Assembly (NCBI GenBank): GCA_051453625.1 | Contig: JBOZIK010000001.1 | Location: forward strand, 108,814,000 to 108,877,999 | Source: Welwitschia mirabilis | Lineage: Eukaryota; Gnetophyta; Gnetopsida; Welwitschiales | Reading direction: 5' to 3' | DNA length: 64,000 nt | Part shown: positions 57,400 through 64,000 of the stretch, in pieces | Position numbering within the stretch: position 1 is the stretch's first letter | Layout of the letters: each line of letters begins with the position of its first letter | Program-made: the position numbers and the translations under genes | The notes under the pieces: model-generated | What the model was told of the DNA's origin: nothing | What the model saw: only the letters and a program-made list of their open reading frames with translations | The model's database searches: none

Positions 57400-58239
57400 T
57401 ATATAAAGAGGAGCTAGGTGAATCTAGAGTATAGAAGCTTAAATCTAAAAATATCTACCTTATATATGTATGTCTGTTAATACTTATATGTAGGTATGAT
57501 TTATCCTTGTTTTTTTACTTTAAACAATAAAAACCAAAGGTTTACTTTTTATTACTAAGACTCATAAAAAAGATTTTTGTTTGTTTCTCTACTAATAATA
57601 CATATATTTTACCAATATAAATTTTCAAAATTAGAAATAAATGTTGTTTAATACCTTGTGTTAAATAGCATAACATTTCATACTACTTTGTATCTATTTT
57701 TCCCAAATGTAATATTTGGAAATTAACTAACATTACCATTAGATTTAATGATGTTTTTGTTAGTTTATAAAATTTTCATATCTTGAATTACAAAATATGT
57801 GTTTTATTAATTTTAATATTTTTGCATTAATAACCTACTAAAAGACTATTTTACCAATATTCTCATGCCTTCTTGAATTGGATCTATCGCTAGCAAACTT
57901 TATATAAAATGTAATTAAGAGTAGTACTACTAAATATCTCTAAATAACTCTAATATTTAATTCGAATTAAATCATTATGAATGTTCATTTTATATTAGTA
58001 AACATCATATAAAAATCAAAATGACAATCTTCTAGTCAAGTTAACCATGTCTAATGAAAATAATAATAGTTTATATCAAGGATCATCTAGGAAAACTTTA
58101 AAAGCATCCTTATAATCTGAATTTTTAGATACCAAATTTTAGATGATCTTACCCCCTCATATAAATGAAATTGAAATAAAATCACTTATAATAAATTTAC
58201 TATCCAAATTCCATGAATAGATTCTAAATATTTCTATGA

Positions 58240-60120
58240 AGATCTAAGAGAATTTAAAGCCTTAGTTTTAAAACTAAAATATTAAGGTATAATATTTAGA
58301 ATGAAACATTTCCTAATTTACCTTAAAAGAAAATGTAAAATCTTGGTTACATCTCCTAAAACCTTGTTCTATTAGATCAAAATATATTTTATAAAAGAAT
58401 TCTTGGGAAAAAAAGCACTTTCTAGCATACAAAGCTAATTCACTTAAGAGGAAATACATGAACTTATAAGAACACATTTAATAAGGCCTTTGAGCACTTT
58501 GAAGATTTATTAAAGAGATTTCTATAATGTGATTTTAAGGTTCGAAGCTTATTAAGCATATTTTATAAAGAACTAAGTTCACAAAGTAGGTAATTAATAT
58601 AGATGATGGATGGAGAAAACCTTACATTTAAAGAAATAAATGAAGCATGAAAAACTTTAGAAAACATTTTTAAAATCTCTAAAAAATTAGGAAAAATTAT
58701 CTAAAAATAGTAAATTAATAAACAACACTTCAAAGATATAAGACCAAGTATATTAAAGTTGGATGAGGAAATAATGGTACTTGATATTAAAGTTGGATGA
58801 GGAAATAATGATACTTAAGGAGTTAGTCCACATTACTAAGAGGTTAGATAACCTAAAAAAGTTTAAATCCAAAACAACTAATTATGGAGCTATAGATTCT
58901 ATATGTACATATAATAAGCATGAAGATAGTGAATGTCCTTACATTCTAGTTTACATAGATATAGTAACTAAATAGGTGATGTTTATATAAATAAAGAGGG
59001 CCTTTGAAGAAGAATAACAACAATCATAACAAGCAAATACATCATTTCCTTTTAGATGTTCTTATATTTTAAATTAAAAAAACTAACATGGCTTTTCATT
59101 AAAAACTCTATAGAATGAATCATCTACCTCAAATAAATCACTTAGTTAAAAAAAAAGTATATTACAAAGAATTAAAATAATTCATGGATGCATAGTTGAT
59201 TATCATTGGAAAAAAACTAATAATCATAATTAAATAGATAAAAATCTTTAATTCCTAGAAAAAAGAATCATCTTTCTTAAATTACATCTTACATATTAAT
59301 AATACTAAATGAAAGAGTAAATGATAAGATTATAGCCCATCCTATTCCCCATCAAAAGTGTATCAACACTATGAAACAACTAAGAGAAGTTGAAAGAGCC
59401 AATGTTAACTTACTAATAAGTGATACTTAGATAAATAAACATGTTTAAAAACCTAGAGAATATCTTCTCCACTTGCATCCTTATAAAGATGATGACATTG
59501 AAAGATGTAAATATAAGGAATTACAAAGTTTGTTATTTCTAAATGCCTTACATCATTAGAGAAGAAGCATTTTAATAAGAATACCTAAAGATATTTAAAG
59601 AAGTAAAAATTAATATTCCACTTTTGAATGCTATTAATCAAGTCCCATATTATTCTAAGTTCCTTTAAGATATGTGTAGGATAAAGAAGAATATAAAAAT
59701 TAATAGAAGAGTATTTTTGACTTAACAATTGAGTTCTATATTTCAAAATACACTTCTACAAAACTTTAGAGATTTCAATTTACTAATAATCTCATGTATC
59801 AAAAGAAATGATAAGAGAGATAGAGCCTTGATAGAATTAAATGCTAGTGTATACTTAGTACCCTACTTATTATGTAAAGGAATCATATTAAGAAGAGTAC
59901 AAAAAATAAAAATAATCCTAAAAATTACTACTTAATCAATTAAGATACTCATATGAATAATATAAGACATCTTAGTATAAGTAGGTAAGTTTTACTACAT
60001 CATGGACTTTATGGTCATAGAGATGGAAGATAACCTAAATGAATTTCTTATCTTAATAAGATAATTCTTAGACACCTCCAATGCTCTAATAAATTTTAGA
60101 AATTTAGTAATAACTATTTC
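58240..60120 (+). pseudogene. Gypsy gag-protease remnant, Tat/Athila-like
   Basis: Gag core from about 58310: LKENVKSWLHLLKP, then FLAYKANSLKRKYMNL (58418-58466), FEHFEDLLKRFL, LLSIFYKELSSQSR and EINEA. An open piece 58781-58975 gives a zinc-knuckle-like CTYNKHEDSECP (58906-58939), lacking the first Cys pair. The protease region follows at 59729-60100: ALIELNASVYLVPYLL aligns with the Athila-type CDLGASINLMPYS, but the catalytic Asp is Glu and the Gly is Asn, so it would be dead. EMEDNLNEFLILIR after it matches the usual MEEDxxxPLILGRPFL. RT was not found. Many stops at Gln/Trp sites. Confidence 0.75.
58751..58818 (+). repeat. 34-bp tandem duplication in gag
   Basis: 58751-58784 repeated at 58785-58818 (TATTAAAGTTGGATGAGGAA...), nearly identical, shifting the frame (34 is not a multiple of 3). 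Confidence 0.95.
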
Positions 60121-61384
60121 ATTTTAAACATGAAGTCTTAAAAAATAATTTTATGGATAAATTAAAATACATAGACTTAATTAAAACCAATAAAGATGAA
60201 AATAATGAAAACCACAAAAACTAGCACTTATCCTATATAAGGATCATATAAATAATTTAAACCAATGTGATGTGCATCATAAAAAATACCTTACAAATAA
60301 AAGTATGTTACAAACTGAATAAAATTAGACTAAAGTATTATGAAAATAAAAAAAAGCCTATTCTAATAAAATAATCCTTAAAAATCATTTAAACCTAGTG
60401 AAATATTCTTGTTACATAATAATAAAAGACCTTATATATCTATAAATAAATCAATATCTAAGTGGTTTAGACCTTTTTCAATGATATAACTATTTCCTCA
60501 TGGTGTTTTTAAGATTCTAAGATGTAAATATAAACATTATGACTTCATTTCCCCACTTGATAACTTTGATACTTCTACACTAATAGAAAAATATAGATAA
60601 AATAAATAAATAAATAAATAAAGTTAAAATTGATGCTACTTAAGGATAAAAGATAATGCTAAGTTGTAAAATTTATTCTTTACTAGAACCTAGAGTTATG
60701 ATGATAGGTAAATTACTTAGTTCAACATATAAGACTTTAATACTTATTCAATTAAAAAATAGTTTAGTAAAGGAATTCTTAAGTAAATATTTCAACTTCT
60801 ATTATGCATAACATGTATGATAATATATATAAAACTTTAAGTAACTATGGAGTGAGATGTATCCAAAGTAATCTTTATTAACATAAATGTGATGATACAA
60901 ATTCATTTAAGTAGATTTTTACTAGTAAAGATTGAATTCTTTAATATAGAACTTTTAACTATAAAGTGGACTTTTGAAAAAGAATAGAAAAATTCATTAG
61001 TTTAATTTAAAATGTTATTGCTTATTGATCATTATTTAAATAATTCATTCTCATGGTTAACATAAGGCTTGGACACAGTGAACTAGTTAGGGCATACTAC
61101 CTTTAAGGTCTAGTCTATGAGACTATTGGAAAGTCAAGCTAGCTTGTTAAATGCTTAGTACAGCTATTGAACTCTCATGAATCACCTTTAATACTTAATT
61201 TCCTTCATTTAAGTGCTAACAAAAAGTTATCATATTGTTTCATAAGAGTCATAACTGTTCATTGTTGAATATAATCAACCCCGTCAGGATCATAGTCTTA
61301 ACTAGTTATTTACATCTTTAAAAAATTATAACAACTAGAATTAATTAAATATAATCATTTTAATAATGGAAAAGTGATCATGAT
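60121..61384. other. AT-rich region without recognised gene
   Basis: Beyond the protease remnant no RT or integrase motif was seen. A short AAAT-type microsatellite lies at 60598-60625. From about 61000 to 61384 the sequence is less AT-rich and may be an LTR read on the minus strand starting TTATCATGATCAC at 61387. Confidence 0.4.
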
Positions 61385-62900
61385 AATCTCCCCTACTTAA
61401 GATTGATGTTTGTCCTCAAATATTTATTCCTTAGTGGACTTTTCTTATACACCTACTTGTCCTTCTTGATATTCTTTATTCTCATCCTAATCCACTATTT
61501 TGATAGTAGTAAAGAATCACTTCCTACCTTATCTTTATTCCTCTATAGTAAGGCTAAGATTTCTTAGTCATTTCATTGTTGCTTGAATAGTTCCTCATTA
61601 TGTATCCTTATTCTTGCAATGCTGGCATGTTGGGAATTATAGAGGTGGTTGTTGTTGTTTGTGATTAAGTCTAATGTTGTAGTATTCTATCTTGACTTCT
61701 AATGAATGTTGTGATTGATATATAATGCTATTCATTCTAATTGTCATGGAAAATTATCATTCTACTTTCATACAATACTTTATTTTTGGATATGCTTCTT
61801 ATAGGAGTTTTAATCTGAATGGGAAAATAAGATTCAACATACTTAATGGAAGTGTTTTTACAAAATCATTTATGAATTACTCTAATTCATTGTGTGTTGA
61901 TATTTTTAGTAAGTTTTAAAATTCAATCTAATTTTCATTAAAAATTCTTCTCCCTAATCTTAAAAATTTGAATTGCATTCTTTTATCTTTAATAAAATAA
62001 TTTTGAACAAAGGATTTCTAAAATTCATGATTGAAGTCTAGCTAGTATATTTAACTGTTCTTTAAGAAATTAAGATGGCACCATCATGTTACTACATCTA
62101 TAACCAAGAACATTATCACATAGAAACTTTATAAACCACTTTATACATTCTTAAGTTTGAAATGATTTTCATTGTATTATAGCCATTCTAAATCTTGTTT
62201 GTAGGATCTAGAGCATCAACATGCATTTGAATTTGTACCTTTTTAATGTACTGTAGTAGGTCATAATCTTTCATTTCATGGAAAGTAATGGTCTAAGGTA
62301 AGTTATGGAATCTGTGTATACAATAAGTTACTCTTTTATGTAAATTGCCCAATGCTGGTGGATTTTGAGACTACAATGACTATCTTTCTATATTTTATAT
62401 TTTCTCATTTTAAGGTTGGAGGGAGAGTTAAATTTGAGATTGTAGTTCTTGGATGGTTTATTCTTATGGTCACCCTCATAAAACCTATAGAATTGAGTCT
62501 AATATATCATTTGCTACTTTCTATGAAGCTTCTACATTGGCATGATTATTTGTAAACTAAAGGTAAACTTTCTTAATTTATTACTTTGAAGTAGTAATGA
62601 AAGTATTTAAATGATCCTTCATAACCCACTAATGTATGAATTAACCAGGGCCAATCATTCCTTTCCCATTTATCAACTATCTTTTTATAACTTAAAATTC
62701 TATTGATTTTTAGTTTTAGAAGTTATAATAATAAAATATTATTATTATAATTATTAAATAAGGAGAATATTTAGAATTATTTATCTAACCATTTAGTTAA
62801 CTAAGAAACAAAATTTACTTTTATTTAAAAAATATTTTTTATGATTTTCTTTTATGGATACTATTTTGATTTCAAGTTAATGATGTGATTCATTCAACTA
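61385..62900 (-). mobile_element. Possible gypsy element end: pol terminus, purine tract, LTR start
   Basis: On the minus strand LRTNINLK (about 61421-61398) is followed by AAGTAGGGGAGATTATCATG. Many plant gypsy polyproteins end (D/E)LRTNxxxxGG just before a purine tract and a TGTCATG-type LTR start, so this looks like a decayed version of that junction. Upstream, towards 62560, frames are broken and no integrase motif could be assigned. The plus-strand ORFs 61725-61919 and 62352-62555 would then be antisense. Confidence 0.35.
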
Positions 62901-62964
62901 ATGAGGTCAAAATAAGCAACATCCTCTTATGAGGATGACAATTTATATTGGTCCATTGGGTAAT

Positions 62965-63858
62965 GATATAAACTCTGGGATTCCAATGGGTTATTTAGAC
63001 TGCCTTTTTAGAATAATGATATCCCTTTGTATTAGAGACTACTTATTTGATCCATGGATTGATGATGTGAACTTTATGAATTCTTATGAGCCATTTGGAC
63101 TACTTAGTTAGGATAGTAATACTTTCTTTTGTTAGAAATCATCTCATTTTTTACATGAGCTAATTATGTTAACTTTATGTATTCCCATGAGCCATTTGAG
63201 CTACCTCCTTAAAATACTAGAATCCTTTAGAGACTACTTCATTTGATCTATGGACTAATGATGTGAACTATATAAGGTCTTAAGGGTCATTTGGGCTACT
63301 TAGTCAAAATAGTGGTGTCTTCTTATGTTGGAGATATTTTTATTTGATTCATGTACTAGTGATGTGAACTACGTGGATTCATATGGACCATTTTAACTAC
63401 TTACTTAGAATAGTAATGTCCCCTTATGTTGAAAGCTATCTCATTTACTCCATGAGTTAATGATTTCATCTTTATGTGTTTGATGGTTAGTTTGGATTAC
63501 CTAATTAGAATAGTGATACCCTCTTATGTTGTAAACTAAATTACTTAGTCGTTAGATTGATGATGCTAGCTTTATGTATCTTGATTATTAATTTTGGCTA
63601 TCTAGTTAGAATAGTAGTTCTTCTTTACATAGGAAACATACTTAGCTTCTAGACTGATGATCTTAATTTTATGATCCTAGTGGTTAATTTTGGCTATCTA
63701 GTTAGAACAATAACATTTACTTATGTTGGAAATTAACTTAATTAGTTGCTAGAATAATGATGTTAGCTTTATGGATTCTAATGATTAATTTGAACTACCT
63801 AGTTAAAACCACGAGGATCCTTTATGTTGGAAATTGATTTATTTGATTTGTGGATCAC
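62965..63858 (+). repeat. Tandem repeat, nine ~100-bp units
   Basis: Units start at 62965, 63064, 63165, 63260, 63361, 63462, 63562, 63659 and 63759 (spacing 95-101 bp). Consensus elements per unit: GATGTGAACTTTATG, a CCATTTGGACTACTTAGTTAG segment, AATAGTAATG, CTTATGTTGGAAA and a TTGATCCATGGATTAAT segment. Divergence is high. A partial unit may precede at about 62881. The open frame 62929-63111 lies inside it and is not a gene. Confidence 0.9.
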
Positions 63859-64000
63859 ACCATAATTAAATCACAACTTGTCCACATAATGTGAAGGTCA
63901 CATTAACATCACTTTACTATTATGTCATTATGACATTAATGTCTTATTAACTAGTACTTAAGATTTCTTATTTCTCTCATAAATAAGGATAGAGAATTCC
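63859..64000. other. Window end, nothing recognised
   Basis: AT-rich, with a small inverted segment TATGTCATTATGACATTAATG; no gene. Confidence 0.5.

Larger units (their letters stand above)
56601..58200. other. Very AT-rich stretch, no gene; includes 80-N gap and TA repeat
   Basis: No ORF or element motif recognised. Contains a gap (57248-57327) and a TA microsatellite (57353-57392). Possibly leader of the plus-strand gypsy element that follows. Confidence 0.4.

Noticed and set aside
62352-62555. 67-residue plus-strand ORF with hydrophobic segments (and 61725-61919)
   Set aside because: No family motif; possibly antisense to a minus-strand gypsy interior.
1-64000. Host genes, tRNA, rRNA, CRISPR or bacterial operon features
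   Set aside because: Looked for open frames with conserved motifs and RNA-gene landmarks on both strands; none seen. Tandem repeats present lack the spacer pattern of CRISPR arrays.

Overview
This window looks like repeat-rich, probably heterochromatic DNA from a large plant genome. It is strongly AT-rich and almost everything recognisable is a decayed retrotransposon: L1-type LINEs, Ty3/gypsy elements (several with Tat/Athila-like gag, protease or primer-binding-site features) and a Ty1/copia element with Sirevirus traits, a plant-restricted group. I found no intact host gene, no tRNA or rRNA gene and no bacterial-style feature. Eight runs of N (80, 100, 518 or 640 bases) interrupt the assembly; five of them are exactly 100 bases and are probably of unknown true size.

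Layout. 1-9661: two minus-strand LINE copies about 5.47 kb apart, separated by a large gypsy LTR (about 3410-5550). 9662-16422: fragments of a minus-strand gypsy element, with repeated LTR blocks, an inverted repeat carrying a 24-bp minisatellite, and a 65-bp tandem repeat. 16423-33023: a plus-strand Tat/Athila-like element with a 5' LTR, a mutated tRNA-Asp primer binding site at 17259-17276 and a probable second LTR ending at 33023. Its interior holds an inverted gypsy gag plus LTR (19452-21600), a near full-length plus-strand LINE (about 24341-29400) and an unusually CpG-rich stretch (30601-31985).

34518-56600: minus-strand gypsy leaders and gags, split by a 15.5-kb copia block (37066-52520). 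The block is arranged LTR-internal-LTR-internal-LTR and is flanked by the 5-bp duplication ATAAC. One internal region retains gag, protease, integrase, RT, RNase H and an extra 3' ORF. The other has lost pol, and a foreign LTR-like fragment lies in its place. 58200-60120: a plus-strand gypsy gag-protease remnant. 61385-61425: a possible gypsy pol end and LTR start on the minus strand. 62965-63858: nine units of a roughly 100-bp tandem repeat.

The unifying theme is decay by C-to-T (and G-to-A) transition, as expected from cytosine methylation. Most premature stops that I could align to a family motif replace Trp or Gln codons. The catalytic Asp of two LINE RTs has become Asn, and the gypsy primer binding site differs from its consensus mainly by transitions. 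The elements do not work together; they record successive nested insertions. All domain identifications come from reading translated motifs by eye, and element boundaries not tied to LTR ends, PBS or target-site duplications are approximate.
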